Shown: positions 1 to 6,425, counted from the first letter of the stretch. The stretch is DNA of 10,763 nucleotides from Micavibrio aeruginosavorus (GCA_003241285.1 QFOT01000066.1:1-10763), one strand, 5' to 3'. A program made the numbers and translations. The notes: generated from the letters alone by a model not told the origin.

Positions 1-15
1 AATCTTTATTGACCG

Positions 16-46
16 GGGACGGAGTAAAATTACTCCGTCCCTTATT
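16..46 (+). terminator. Hairpin terminator upstream of the flgF promoter
   Basis: A perfect 11-bp stem (16-26 with 31-41, arm GGGACGGAGTA) closes a 4-nt AAAT loop and is followed by a short T-rich stretch (TTATT). It most likely ends transcription of a gene lying left of the window and insulates the sigma-54 promoter about 90 nt downstream. The T tract is weak, so termination could be partial. No coding region is visible in 1-208 beyond this hairpin and the promoter. Confidence 0.6.
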
Positions 47-129
47 GGAAAATAACAAACGTCCCGGCAAAAAAGTGACATAAGACAGGTGACTACTCTT
101 TAAGTCATTGATTTATTTGACCACACACT

Positions 130-145
130 TGGCACAGTCCCTGCA
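130..145 (+). promoter_or_regulatory. Sigma-54 promoter of flgF-flgG-flgA
   Basis: The sequence TGGCACAGTCCCTGCA matches the sigma-54 (RpoN) consensus TGGCACRNNNNTTGCW at 15 of 16 positions. The invariant GG (131-132) and GC (143-144) have the required 10-nt separation. Transcription should begin near 156, leaving a leader of about 53 nt before flgF. In Caulobacter such flagellar promoters are activated by FlbD from upstream enhancers. A CCGGCAAAA stretch at 64-72, about 90 nt upstream of the predicted start, is a possible activator half-site, but that is inference. Confidence 0.85.
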
Positions 146-208
146 ATTCATATCCCAGGTAAGAAACGAGACGGTAAAAACCGCTCAAGCAATAAATGGG
201 ATAAGGTT

Positions 209-931
209 ATGGATAGCAGTCTATATGTCGGGCTTTCCCGTCAGGTAGTTTTAAGGCGGGCCATGGATATGTCGGCAAATAATATTGCCAACGCCCAGAC
301 TCCCGGCTACCGCTCTCAAAATCCAATGTTCAAAGAATATATGTCCGAGCCGGGCAATAAATCCCGCCCTCTTTCAATGGTCGAAGATCAGGGCCAGTAT
401 GATACGACAACGGCAGGTCCCGTCCAGTTTACAGGCGGCACCTACGACGTCGCCCTTTCCGGCCCCGGTTTTATGGATGTCAAAACGGCAACCGGCGAAA
501 TCATGTATACCCGCGCCGGGAATTTTACCATCGACAGGACAGGAATGTTGATTACCTCCTCCGGCAACCAGGTCGGCAATGTGCCAATTCTGATCCCGGA
601 AGACACCAAGGAAGTCAAAATTCTCGAAGACGGCTCGGTTACGGCAGACGGAAATAATGTCGGCCAGATTACGATGACCGAGTTTGCCAATGTTCAGGAT
701 TTGGAGCCTCAAGGCAACGGCCTTTACTCATCCAAATCACAAGGTACGCCCGCGATTGAAACTGGCATGAAACAAGGCATGGTCGAAGGCTCGAACGTCA
801 ATTCGATTACAGAGATGAGCCGCATGATCGAAATCTCGCGTGCCTATGAACAGACAATGACAATGCTGAAAAATGAAAGCGACCGTGAACTCGGCGCCAT
901 TCAACGCCTCAGCAAAATGAGCGGACAATGA
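209..931 (+). CDS. flgF: Flagellar basal-body rod protein FlgF
   Basis: FlgF is a proximal rod subunit of the flagellar basal body, exported by the flagellar type III apparatus and polymerised in the periplasm. The 240-aa protein begins with the rod/hook-family N-terminal motif NNIANAQTPGYR (residues 24-35). It has a central beta-rich region containing YTRAGNFTIDRTG and ends with the family C-terminal helix (VEGSNVNSITEMSRMIEISRAYEQ begins around 190), which pairs with the N-terminal helix in the rod. There is no cleavable signal, as expected for a type III-exported rod protein. The length fits FlgF, and the position just before flgG supports FlgF over other rod proteins. The ATG at 209 has GGGA seven bases upstream. 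It is the first gene behind the sigma-54 promoter, and flgG follows after 20 nt. Confidence 0.95.
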   Translation: MDSSLYVGLSRQVVLRRAMDMSANNIANAQTPGYRSQNPMFKEYMSEPGNKSRPLSMVEDQGQYDTTTAGPVQFTGGTYDVALSGPGFMDVKTATGEIMYTRAGNFTIDRTGMLITSSGNQVGNVPILIPEDTKEVKILEDGSVTADGNNVGQITMTEFANVQDLEPQGNGLYSSKSQGTPAIETGMKQGMVEGSNVNSITEMSRMIEISRAYEQTMTMLKNESDRELGAIQRLSKMSGQ

Positions 932-951
932 GGTTTTAAAGGAGAACTACC

Positions 952-1737
952 ATGAGATCACTTGATATCGGCGCTTCGGGAATGCTTGCCCAGCAGATGA
1001 ATGTTGATACGATTTCGAACAACATCGCCAACATGACGACGACAGGCTTCAAGCGCCAGCGCCTTGAATTTGCAGACCTTATGTACCAGCACTTAAGCCG
1101 CCCCGGTTCCCAAGCCTCCGCCAATGGCGATACGGTTCCATCCGGTATTTCACTCGGCCTTGGTGTTCGTCCTGCCGCAACCTATTGCATCCACGAACAA
1201 GGCACGATCCAGATTACAGACGGCGATCTTGATATCGCAATCAATGGTAAAGGTTTCTTGCAGGTTGAACTGCCAAACGGCGATACCGCCTATACCCGCG
1301 CCGGCTCTCTGCAACGCAACCAGAATGGTGAAATTGTTACGAATGAAGGCTATCGCATTACGCCTGCCATCACCATTCCGGACGATGCTATCGCTATTGA
1401 AATCAATGCCGAGGGCGAAGTCTTCGCCAGCATTCAGGGACAAACAGCCCCAAGCAATCTTGGACAGTTGCAACTGGCAAACTTCGTCAATCCATCGGGC
1501 CTTGAAGCGACTGGTGACAATCTATTCCTTGAAACGGAAGCTTCCGGCGCGCCGACAATCGGCAATCCGGGCGACGATAATTTAGGAACGCTTCGCCAGG
1601 GAATGCTGGAAAGCTCGAACGTCGACTCTGTTAAAGAAGTGACAAACCTGATTACCGCGCAGCGTGCTTACGAGATGAACTCGAAAGTCATCTCCACTTC
1701 CGACGAGATGATGCAGTCCGTCAGCCAGCTGAGATAA
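952..1737 (+). CDS. flgG: Flagellar distal rod protein FlgG
   Basis: FlgG forms the distal rod, the straight drive-shaft segment that crosses the P and L rings. The 261-aa protein starts with the rod signature NNIANMTTTGFK (residues 23-34). Next comes the segment around residues 46-73 (SRPGSQASANGDTVPSG onward), which corresponds to the FlgG-specific insertion that stiffens the rod relative to the hook protein FlgE. The C-terminal helix motif SSNVDSVKEVTNLITAQRAY is fully conserved in style. The length is typical of FlgG (about 260 aa). A strong AAAGGAG Shine-Dalgarno lies seven bases before the ATG. The gene is co-transcribed with flgF (20-nt gap) and flgA (23-nt gap). Confidence 0.97.
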   Translation: MRSLDIGASGMLAQQMNVDTISNNIANMTTTGFKRQRLEFADLMYQHLSRPGSQASANGDTVPSGISLGLGVRPAATYCIHEQGTIQITDGDLDIAINGKGFLQVELPNGDTAYTRAGSLQRNQNGEIVTNEGYRITPAITIPDDAIAIEINAEGEVFASIQGQTAPSNLGQLQLANFVNPSGLEATGDNLFLETEASGAPTIGNPGDDNLGTLRQGMLESSNVDSVKEVTNLITAQRAYEMNSKVISTSDEMMQSVSQLR

Positions 1738-1760
1738 TTTAAAAAGATAAGGAGCCAGCC

Positions 1761-2732
1761 ATGACACGTCAGGATTTACTCGATATCAGATACGCGACAT
1801 ATACAATGTGCCGCATAGGTGTCCAGACCACTCTGGCAACACTGGTCGGCTTCACGATTTTAGCAACAGCGGCACAGGCCGCAGATATAAAATCAGTTTC
1901 TGTCATAAATTCAGATATTGTGCATTTAAGCGATGTTTTTGAAGGCCTGACACGCGAAGACGCCGTGCTGGGCAATGCTCCGGCGCTGGGTAAAGATATG
2001 GTGTTGAATGTCACGACATTAAGACGTATTGCCGCCAATTACTCGGTTGCTTATACGCCAGCCTCTCTGGCAGATCAGGTGATAATCCGCCGTGACGCTC
2101 AAAAGATAGACGAAGCTACAATTACCGATGCTTTGAAAGCCTCACTGGAGGAAAAAGGCCTGACGGGTAATTTTACGATGACGCTTACAAATGCTCAGGC
2201 TGGAATGATCCTGCCGGGCAATGCGGATCCTTCGGTCGAAGTTGCCGCTATCAACTACGTACCGGGCCGCGACGTTTTTACGGCGACACTGGCCGCTCCG
2301 TCCGCCGCGAACCCTGTTAAAACCCTGCAGATTTCCGGCATCATCAACCGCATGGCGTCTGTTCCTGCCCTGAACGGCCCTGCCCGTAAAGGCGATATTA
2401 TCTCAGCCTCCGACATCGTCTGGATCGAAGTACCTGAACGTACCCTTGCCAGGGATGCCGTATTGGACGCGGATGAACTGATCGGCAAAACACCGTCCCG
2501 CGTCTTAAGCGCGAACCGCCCCGTCAAGTCGGCAGAAATTGCCAGCCCGCAACTCGTTACCCGCGGTGAAGACGTCACGATCCTTTACAATGTTGCCGGC
2601 ATGACATTGAGCGCTAAGGGTAAATCCCAGCAGAACGGCTCTGAAGGCGAACTGGTTCGCGTTGTCAATCTTTCCAGCGCAAAATCGATGTCGGCGGAAG
2701 TAACTGGAGATCGCACCGTCACTGTGCAATAG
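1761..2732 (+). CDS. flgA: Flagellar P-ring assembly chaperone FlgA
   Basis: FlgA is the periplasmic chaperone that lets FlgI assemble into the P ring around the rod. The 323-aa precursor has a Sec signal peptide with a long N-region, a hydrophobic core at about residues 20-37 and a likely cleavage after ATAAQA (residue 40). The C-terminal third carries the SAF/ChapFlgA fold: ARKGDIISASDIVWIEVPE, the ELIGKTPSRVLSANRPV segment, then GEDVTILYNVAGMTLSAKG and the VRVVNLSSAKSMSAEV ending. It is longer than enterobacterial FlgA, as is common in alphaproteobacteria. AAGGAG six bases before ATG 1761 supports this start, although the ATG at residue 16 would give a more ordinary signal peptide. Its TAG stop overlaps the flgH sigma-54 promoter. 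Confidence 0.93.
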   Translation: MTRQDLLDIRYATYTMCRIGVQTTLATLVGFTILATAAQAADIKSVSVINSDIVHLSDVFEGLTREDAVLGNAPALGKDMVLNVTTLRRIAANYSVAYTPASLADQVIIRRDAQKIDEATITDALKASLEEKGLTGNFTMTLTNAQAGMILPGNADPSVEVAAINYVPGRDVFTATLAAPSAANPVKTLQISGIINRMASVPALNGPARKGDIISASDIVWIEVPERTLARDAVLDADELIGKTPSRVLSANRPVKSAEIASPQLVTRGEDVTILYNVAGMTLSAKGKSQQNGSEGELVRVVNLSSAKSMSAEVTGDRTVTVQ

Positions 2733-2746
2733 GCACGGAACTTGCG
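2731..2746 (+). promoter_or_regulatory. Sigma-54 promoter of flgH, overlapping the flgA stop codon
   Basis: AGGCACGGAACTTGCG matches the sigma-54 consensus at 14 of 16 positions, with GG (2732-2733) and GC (2744-2745) separated by exactly 10 nt. The AG at its left edge is the last two bases of the flgA TAG stop. The predicted start is near 2757, giving a leader of about 70 nt before flgH. This would let flgH be expressed on top of read-through from flgFGA. Confidence 0.75.
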
Positions 2747-2747
2747 A

Positions 2748-2775
2748 ACAAGAACTAGACTACAAGAATTAGACT
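2748..2775 (+). repeat. Tandem 14-bp direct repeat in the flgH leader
   Basis: ACAAGAACTAGACT (2748-2761) is followed without a gap by ACAAGAATTAGACT (2762-2775), one mismatch in 14. The repeat spans the transcription start predicted from the sigma-54 promoter. It could bind a regulator or simply be a slippage or duplication event. The rest of the leader to 2813 is A-rich and unstructured. Confidence 0.7.
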
Positions 2776-2826
2776 AAAAGTGTGTAAGCAAAAATATAAA
2801 AAACAAAAAAACCAAGGTGGGCTAAA

Positions 2827-3579
2827 ATGAAAAACAAACTGATCTCGATACTTGTATTATCTCTCGCGACCACGAATTTAAGCGCTTGCAGCGGCGTTGA
2901 CCGCCTGAAAAATATCGGCAATGAGCCCGACCAGTCGGCTGTCGTCAACCCGGCGGCAAAAAACGACTATCAGCCTGTTTCAATGCCTATGCCGGTGCCA
3001 AAACCATATATCCGTCAAGCAAACTCGCTTTGGACAGGCTCGCAAAAAGGCTTCTTTAAAGACCAGCGGGCAGGACAGGTCGGCGATAGTCTGACCGTTA
3101 TCATCGATATCGATGACAAAGGCGAACTGAAAAACGAAACGACGCGCGAGCGTACGGCAGGTGAAAATCTAGGCATCCCAAGCCTGCTTGGTTTAGAGGA
3201 TGGCGGCCTGCAACAAGTCCTGCCTGAAACGATCGATCCGGCTAACCTCGCCCAAGCCTCGTCTACTTCCCGGCATACAGGAAATGGTGAAGTCGACCGT
3301 GAAGAGAAAATAGAAATGCGCCTTGCCGCAACGATAACTCAAGTATTGCCAAACGGTAATCTTGTCCTATCGGGAACGCAGGAAGTGCGCGTCAATTTTG
3401 AAAACCGTATCTTGAAACTGGCTGGCGTCATTCGTCCCGAAGATGTCAGCGTCGACAACTCAATTCCTTACGACAAGATTGCCGAAGCGCGCATCGCTTA
3501 TGGCGGCAAAGGACAGATCACAGACATGCAGCAGCCACGCTATGGCCAGCAGGTTTTCGATGTCCTGATGCCATTCTAA
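2827..3579 (+). CDS. flgH: Flagellar L-ring lipoprotein FlgH
   Basis: FlgH forms the outer-membrane L ring, the bushing through which the rod passes. The 250-aa precursor has a short basic N-terminus (MKNK), a hydrophobic stretch and a lipobox LSAC, so Cys21 should be lipidated. Conserved FlgH segments follow: SLWTGSQKGFFKDQRAGQVGDSLTV near residues 67-91, GNGEVDREEKIEMRLAATIT, VLPNGNLVLSGTQEVRVN, and the C-terminal GVIRPEDVSVDNSI...AEARIAYGGKGQI. The length is slightly above enterobacterial FlgH. The ribosome site AAGGTGGG precedes the ATG. The gene has its own sigma-54 promoter 90 nt upstream and ends in a strong terminator. Confidence 0.96.
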   Translation: MKNKLISILVLSLATTNLSACSGVDRLKNIGNEPDQSAVVNPAAKNDYQPVSMPMPVPKPYIRQANSLWTGSQKGFFKDQRAGQVGDSLTVIIDIDDKGELKNETTRERTAGENLGIPSLLGLEDGGLQQVLPETIDPANLAQASSTSRHTGNGEVDREEKIEMRLAATITQVLPNGNLVLSGTQEVRVNFENRILKLAGVIRPEDVSVDNSIPYDKIAEARIAYGGKGQITDMQQPRYGQQVFDVLMPF

Positions 3580-3590
3580 AAAGTCTTTTT

Positions 3591-3653
3591 TAACAAGTTA
3601 CCCTACTGCGTATCCCTTTTACCTACCCTTACCCCACCCTACCTTATATCCCT
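3591..3653 (+). promoter_or_regulatory. C-rich, G-poor 3' UTR tract (rut-like) after flgH
   Basis: This 63-nt stretch holds about 26 C and only 3 G, with runs CCC (3601-3603), CCC (3614-3616), CCC (3626-3628), CCCC (3632-3635) and CCC (3637-3639). On the flgH mRNA such a C-over-G bubble is the kind of sequence Rho loads on. On the opposite strand the same runs could form a G-quadruplex. It sits between the flgH stop and the intrinsic terminator. Confidence 0.4.
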
Positions 3654-3692
3654 GGCTTAGCGGTTCCCTTCCGCGAAGCCGGGATTTTTTTT
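3648..3692 (+). terminator. Intrinsic terminator of flgH
   Basis: Left arm 3648-3663 pairs with right arm 3671-3685: ATCCC, GGCTT and GCGG pair with CCGC, AAGCC and GGGAT, with one A-G mismatch and one bulged T. The loop is seven nucleotides. An uninterrupted run of eight T (3685-3692) follows. This is a strong Rho-independent terminator for the flgFGA/flgH transcripts. Confidence 0.85.
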
Positions 3693-3706
3693 ATCACCCT
3701 TTTTGC

Positions 3707-3768
3707 TTTCCCCGCGAAAGCGGGGATCTAGTGTAGAGCCAATTCATATCCCCGCTTTCGCGGGGAAA
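3707..3768. repeat. REP-like pair: perfect 21-bp inverted repeat with nested hairpins
   Basis: Positions 3707-3727 and 3748-3768 are exact reverse complements, separated by 20 nt. Each arm is itself a hairpin: CCCCGC-GAAA-GCGGGG at 3710-3725 and CCCCGC-TTTC-GCGGGG at 3750-3765. The left arm on the + strand and the right arm on the minus strand both present a GNRA (GAAA) loop. The arrangement resembles two REP units in opposite orientation, as in the intergenic palindromic repeats common in alphaproteobacteria. It lies between the flgH terminator and the next gene and carries no ORF of its own. The remainder of the 3580-3874 gap (3769-3874) is AT-rich and has a TTGACG at 3799, but I see no convincing -10 at the right distance. 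Confidence 0.8.
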
Positions 3769-3874
3769 ACAGAATGTGGAACAATCTAAAAATAAATTTT
3801 GACGTAAACAAAAAACACGCGTAGCCTTTTGTAAAATTAATAAAAAAACTATTCGAACACGGAGCGTACCAATA

Positions 3875-4390
3875 ATGATCTTCTTCACAAAGCCGCAGGA
3901 CGGCCTGATGCTTGTTGCCGGCACATCTTTTAATTGCGTCGCAATGCCAGTTTTTTCAAATGTTAAAATAGAAAATGGGCGCTTAACCATACAAGTTGAA
4001 TTCAAGGACCGAAATTTCACCCGCATGGAAATGATGGAGCATCTACATGATGCGCATCTGCGGATATTGGCCAAATACAACGATTTCCCTTATAAATTTC
4101 AGGGCTTTGAGCATAAAACCACTTTTGACAGCTTTCGCATCAAATACAGTGAGCTGAAAAGCTGGAGAGAGCAGACGCAGGAAGCCGTTAACAACTGCTT
4201 TAAGGTACAATGTGAAAATGGCTGCGGTGAATATTCGAGTAAAACACATGTAAATTCGGCTTTGCTCGAAACGCTTGAAAAAGCCTGTGTGGCAATGGAG
4301 TATTACAAGACACATCATGCGCAGGAATATAGCGAAGCGCGCAGCCGGAAAGGCCCAATGTCAGAAAACTGGCGTTTCCAGCCCGCATGA
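3875..4390 (+). CDS. Hypothetical protein, 171 aa, His- and Cys-clustered
   Basis: I do not recognise this family. The protein is predicted soluble, with no signal peptide or membrane helix. A beta-like N-terminal part (residues 1-50) leads into a helical segment with three histidines (HLHDAH, 56-61). A central acidic/aromatic region follows, then a cysteine group C108-x4-C113-x3-C117 (CFKVQCENGCGEY), which could bind metal or be coincidental. The tail is charged and ends WRFQPA. GGAG ten bases before the ATG at 3875 supports the start. An ATG at residue 24 is an alternative. It stands alone between the palindromic element and a terminator shared with the convergent dksA, so it looks like a single-gene insertion among flagellar genes rather than a flagellar component. 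Confidence 0.65.
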   Translation: MIFFTKPQDGLMLVAGTSFNCVAMPVFSNVKIENGRLTIQVEFKDRNFTRMEMMEHLHDAHLRILAKYNDFPYKFQGFEHKTTFDSFRIKYSELKSWREQTQEAVNNCFKVQCENGCGEYSSKTHVNSALLETLEKACVAMEYYKTHHAQEYSEARSRKGPMSENWRFQPA

Positions 4391-4419
4391 AAAAAGCCCT
4401 CTTAACGAGGGCTTTAAAT
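4391..4419. terminator. Bidirectional terminator between the 171-aa gene and dksA
   Basis: A 9-bp perfect stem (AAAGCCCTC 4393-4401 with GAGGGCTTT 4407-4415) has a 5-nt loop. Read on the minus strand it is followed by TTTTTT, a strong terminator for dksA. Read on the + strand it is followed by TTTAAATTT, adequate for the upstream gene. It starts directly at the stop codon of that gene and lies 22 nt past the dksA stop. Confidence 0.85.
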
Positions 4420-4436
4420 TTATCATCTTTGGATGA

Positions 4437-4868
4437 TTACTCATCTCTTTGCGTACGTTCCATACGCTCGTGACGTTCCTGAGCCTCGATCGATAATGTC
4501 GCAATCGGGCGTGCATCCAGACGTCCGACACCGATAGGCTCGCCGGTTTCTTCACAATACCCATATGTACCATCATCGATGCGCAGCAAGGCTTCGTTGA
4601 TTTTTGTAATCAATTTACGCTCACGGTCGCGGGTACGCAGCTCAAGCGCATGGTCTGTTTCGGCAGACGCGCGATCTGTCAGATCCGGCTGCTGAAGTTC
4701 AGTGGTTTGCAGCGTGTCATGAATCGTCGCATTGGATTCACGCAAAAGCTCTTCTCTCCAGGAAATCAGCTTCTGGCGGAAATATTCCACCATTGTCGGA
4801 TTCATGAATTTTTCCTTGTCGGTCGGTTTGTAATCTGGCGGGACGTTGGCGCTACCGGCTTTGGACAT
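4437..4868 (-). CDS. dksA: RNA polymerase-binding transcription factor DksA (non-zinc type)
   Basis: DksA binds the secondary channel of RNA polymerase and, with ppGpp, tunes promoters in the stringent response. The 143-aa protein has the long coiled coil with the tip motif DxxDxA (D62-L-T-D65-R-A67) and the conserved stretch ELRTRDRERKLITKI after it. The C-terminal globular region YGYCEETGEPIG...RLDARPIATLS is present, but only one of the four zinc-site cysteines remains (C105); the others are T108, S126 and A129. This is usual for alphaproteobacterial DksA. AAAGGA (4878-4883) lies nine bases before ATG 4868, so this start is preferred over an in-frame TTG at 4877 that abuts the ribosome site. 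A neighbouring fliX gene is familiar from other alphaproteobacteria. Confidence 0.93.
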   Translation of the reverse strand: MSKAGSANVPPDYKPTDKEKFMNPTMVEYFRQKLISWREELLRESNATIHDTLQTTELQQPDLTDRASAETDHALELRTRDRERKLITKINEALLRIDDGTYGYCEETGEPIGVGRLDARPIATLSIEAQERHERMERTQRDE

Positions 4869-5049
4869 AATGGGCAATCCTTTCAGGATAATCAGAATAA
4901 GAATCGATTTATAAAATATCTATGACGCAGGAAGTTAGGGCGAACAGGGGTAAAACTCAAGAGGAGCTCGTTTTCAATTCTCTATCCATCCAGATAATTT
5001 TGCATTAAAATAAAAGGAACATAATCCTATTACGCTGCTCCAGGCTCTT

Positions 5050-5069
5050 ATCCCTGCGCAAGCAGGGAT
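5050..5069. repeat. Single REP-like hairpin
   Basis: An 8-bp stem (ATCCCTGC, 5050-5057, with GCAGGGAT, 5062-5069) closes a GCAA (GNRA) loop. It has the same architecture as each half of the 3707-3768 element (ATCCC..GC-loop-GC..GGGAT). It sits between the small membrane-protein gene and dksA, where it could also slow read-through or protect the 3' end. The rest of the 4869-5099 gap is AT-rich. No confident dksA promoter was found there. Confidence 0.6.
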
Positions 5070-5099
5070 CATTGAAATAATCACTACATCAGCAATTGG

Positions 5100-5327
5100 T
5101 TAAAAACGATCTGTTTGCAATCTTCGGCAAAGGAAAAACATTCCCGCACCTGCACTTAAAATCATTATCGGGATAAAAACGATATCTGCTAACCAATTGA
5201 TCCCGATGCAAAATACCGGCGGCCCGCCCGGCTCGCATAGATTACGGCTCGACATATATGCGAAGCCGCCTAAAAAAACCGCCGATGGCAAAAAGAGAAT
5301 AAAGATAATAATATCAATGGCTTTCAT
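5100..5327 (-). CDS. Small two-helix membrane protein, unknown function
   Basis: This is a 75-aa hydrophobic protein that I do not recognise. A first transmembrane helix lies at about residues 3-24 (AIDIIIFILFLPSAVFLGGF). A short polar loop carries two cysteines (NLCEPGGPPVFC), and a second helix covers about residues 48-68 (ADIVFIPIMILSAGAGMFFL). The tail CRRLQTDRF is basic and would lie in the cytoplasm, which places the loop outside. The open frame extends back to 5453, but that would overlap the kinase gene by 77 nt and add a non-conserved-looking tail, so the ATG at 5327 is preferred. Its ribosome site is weak, which suggests coupling to the kinase gene 49 nt upstream. Base use is AT-rich like the kinase and unlike the flagellar genes. 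Confidence 0.55.
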   Translation of the reverse strand: MKAIDIIIFILFLPSAVFLGGFAYMSSRNLCEPGGPPVFCIGINWLADIVFIPIMILSAGAGMFFLCRRLQTDRF

Positions 5328-5376
5328 GCCAGCGATATAGAATGGATTCAAAATATTTAAAGTCAGGATTTTTAAA

Positions 5377-5889
5377 TTAAAAAGGCGAAGGAGGTTTTGG
5401 TTGGGCGTCTGATTTTTCAAATTCAATAGTATCTGCCATAAACTGACCGGCACTTAAAACAACATGTTCACACCCTACTTGCTCTTTAAGTTCTATTAGA
5501 AAATCATCCCAATTATTCTTGATTAAATTAATAAAACCTTCGGGACTTCCTCTTCCTGAGTAACGTGCAAGATACTCATCTTTTAATGATCGATCAGGAT
5601 AAACTAAAACAAAAGGAATTTCTGCTTTTACAAGAGCATCCCTTACATCTCTATGACTTGAGACAAAAATAATCGATGTCTGGCCACCATTTATTAGGGA
5701 TTTGATATGCTTGATATAATTATTTGGGAAATCAGGATGACGAATATCCTTTCCATCCAAATCTTTTACTTTTTGTCCGTTCTCTAATAACCATGAAAAA
5801 TGGCTGGAGTCAGAATCCACACAGCCAGATATTCTTCTGCTGAATTCGCTTTTACCAACGCCAGGGAAGCCGGAAATAACAATTGTCAT
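5377..5889 (-). CDS. P-loop nucleotide-kinase-like protein
   Basis: The 170-aa protein opens with a beta strand and Walker A motif SGFPGVGKS (residues 6-14), followed by a helix and DSDSSHF (25-31). That is the layout of small nucleoside/nucleotide kinases. Further features fit such a fold: a strand SIIFVSSHRDVRDAL (about 72-86), a strand FVLVYPD, and an arginine-bearing lid-like segment YLARYSGRGS (about 107-116). It resembles kinase-like ATPases found in phages and scattered bacteria, but I cannot name the substrate. GGAG seven bases before ATG 5889 supports the start. The coding sequence is visibly more AT-rich than the flanking flagellar genes, which suggests acquisition from elsewhere. 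It follows fliX by 46 nt on the same strand and may share its transcript. Confidence 0.7.
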   Translation of the reverse strand: MTIVISGFPGVGKSEFSRRISGCVDSDSSHFSWLLENGQKVKDLDGKDIRHPDFPNNYIKHIKSLINGGQTSIIFVSSHRDVRDALVKAEIPFVLVYPDRSLKDEYLARYSGRGSPEGFINLIKNNWDDFLIELKEQVGCEHVVLSAGQFMADTIEFEKSDAQPKPPSPF

Positions 5890-5935
5890 GTAAAAACTCC
5901 ATACAAAAATTTACATAAAAAATGAAATTTGTCAA

Positions 5936-6388
5936 TCAAAGCATTTTTGACGCATCCAGAGCCATGCGCATTTTGGCAATCTCGATCTGGGCGCGAAGGT
6001 CGATCTCATCCAGAATCGCCGCCAGCTGCGGATCCTGAATCCGTTCACGATGCGATGCAACGACGTCTGCTATGTCTATGAGATTGCCCACACTTACATT
6101 GCCGGTCAAAATGCCGAGGCGGACTTTGTCAAGGCCGCGCAGTACGCTGTCGGCCCGTTTTTTCATGCGTCCGCGGCTGGCGCGCTCCGCCGGATCTTCC
6201 GCGCCTTGAGCCGCCAAAAGACTGTCAAGACGGGCAATCGCATTTGCGCCGGATGTATGCGCTGCTTCAGTTGTTTCTTCAGCACCCCCTAGTAAACCAC
6301 TGAAAGCGCTGGCCCCTGTACTGCTGGCGCCCCCTGCTTTCTTTGTGCCGGAGGTTTTGGATGTTTTATCGGGGCCTGTGATCTTCAT
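5936..6388 (-). CDS. fliX: Flagellar assembly regulator FliX
   Basis: In Caulobacter, FliX is a membrane-associated regulator that binds the sigma-54 activator FlbD and links class II basal-body assembly to later flagellar transcription. The 150-aa protein has a low-complexity Gly/Ser/Thr/Ala N-terminal third. A conserved helical C-terminal part follows: RADSVLRGLDKVRLGILTG (about 79-97), then a LIDIADVVASHRERIQDPQLAAILDEIDLRAQIEIAKM-type ending (shown here only as a family pattern, residues about 103-141). The length fits the family. It is transcribed away from flgI, the known alphaproteobacterial arrangement. The ATG at 6388 has no strong Shine-Dalgarno. Three sigma-54 promoters for rod and ring genes in the window agree with its expected role. 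Confidence 0.88.
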   Translation of the reverse strand: MKITGPDKTSKTSGTKKAGGASSTGASAFSGLLGGAEETTEAAHTSGANAIARLDSLLAAQGAEDPAERASRGRMKKRADSVLRGLDKVRLGILTGNVSVGNLIDIADVVASHRERIQDPQLAAILDEIDLRAQIEIAKMRMALDASKML

Positions 6389-6425
6389 ATAATCATCATA
6401 TCAAATCTTTTGGCCTTTTCCACTC

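Noticed and set aside
374..712. 112-aa minus-strand open frame inside flgF
   Set aside because: Antisense to a clear FlgF protein, with composition typical of a shadow frame.
3577..3592. A/T hairpin AAAAAG-TC-TTTTTT right after flgH as terminator
   Set aside because: The stem is only A-T pairs and too weak. The real terminator is at 3648-3692.
3707..3768. CRISPR repeat
   Set aside because: There are only two copies, in inverted orientation with one 20-nt gap. No array or cas gene is present.
3694..4080. 128-aa minus-strand open frame spanning the palindromic element
   Set aside because: It runs through the inverted repeat and into the + strand gene. There is no ribosome site, and the Cys/Arg-rich sequence looks random.
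4869..4877. TTG start of dksA three codons upstream
   Set aside because: It directly abuts the AAAGGA ribosome site, leaving no spacer. The ATG at 4868 has proper spacing.
5328..5453. N-terminal extension of the small membrane protein
   Set aside because: It would overlap the kinase gene by 77 nt and add 42 residues of random-looking Leu/Asn-rich sequence. The ATG at 5327 gives a compact two-helix protein.
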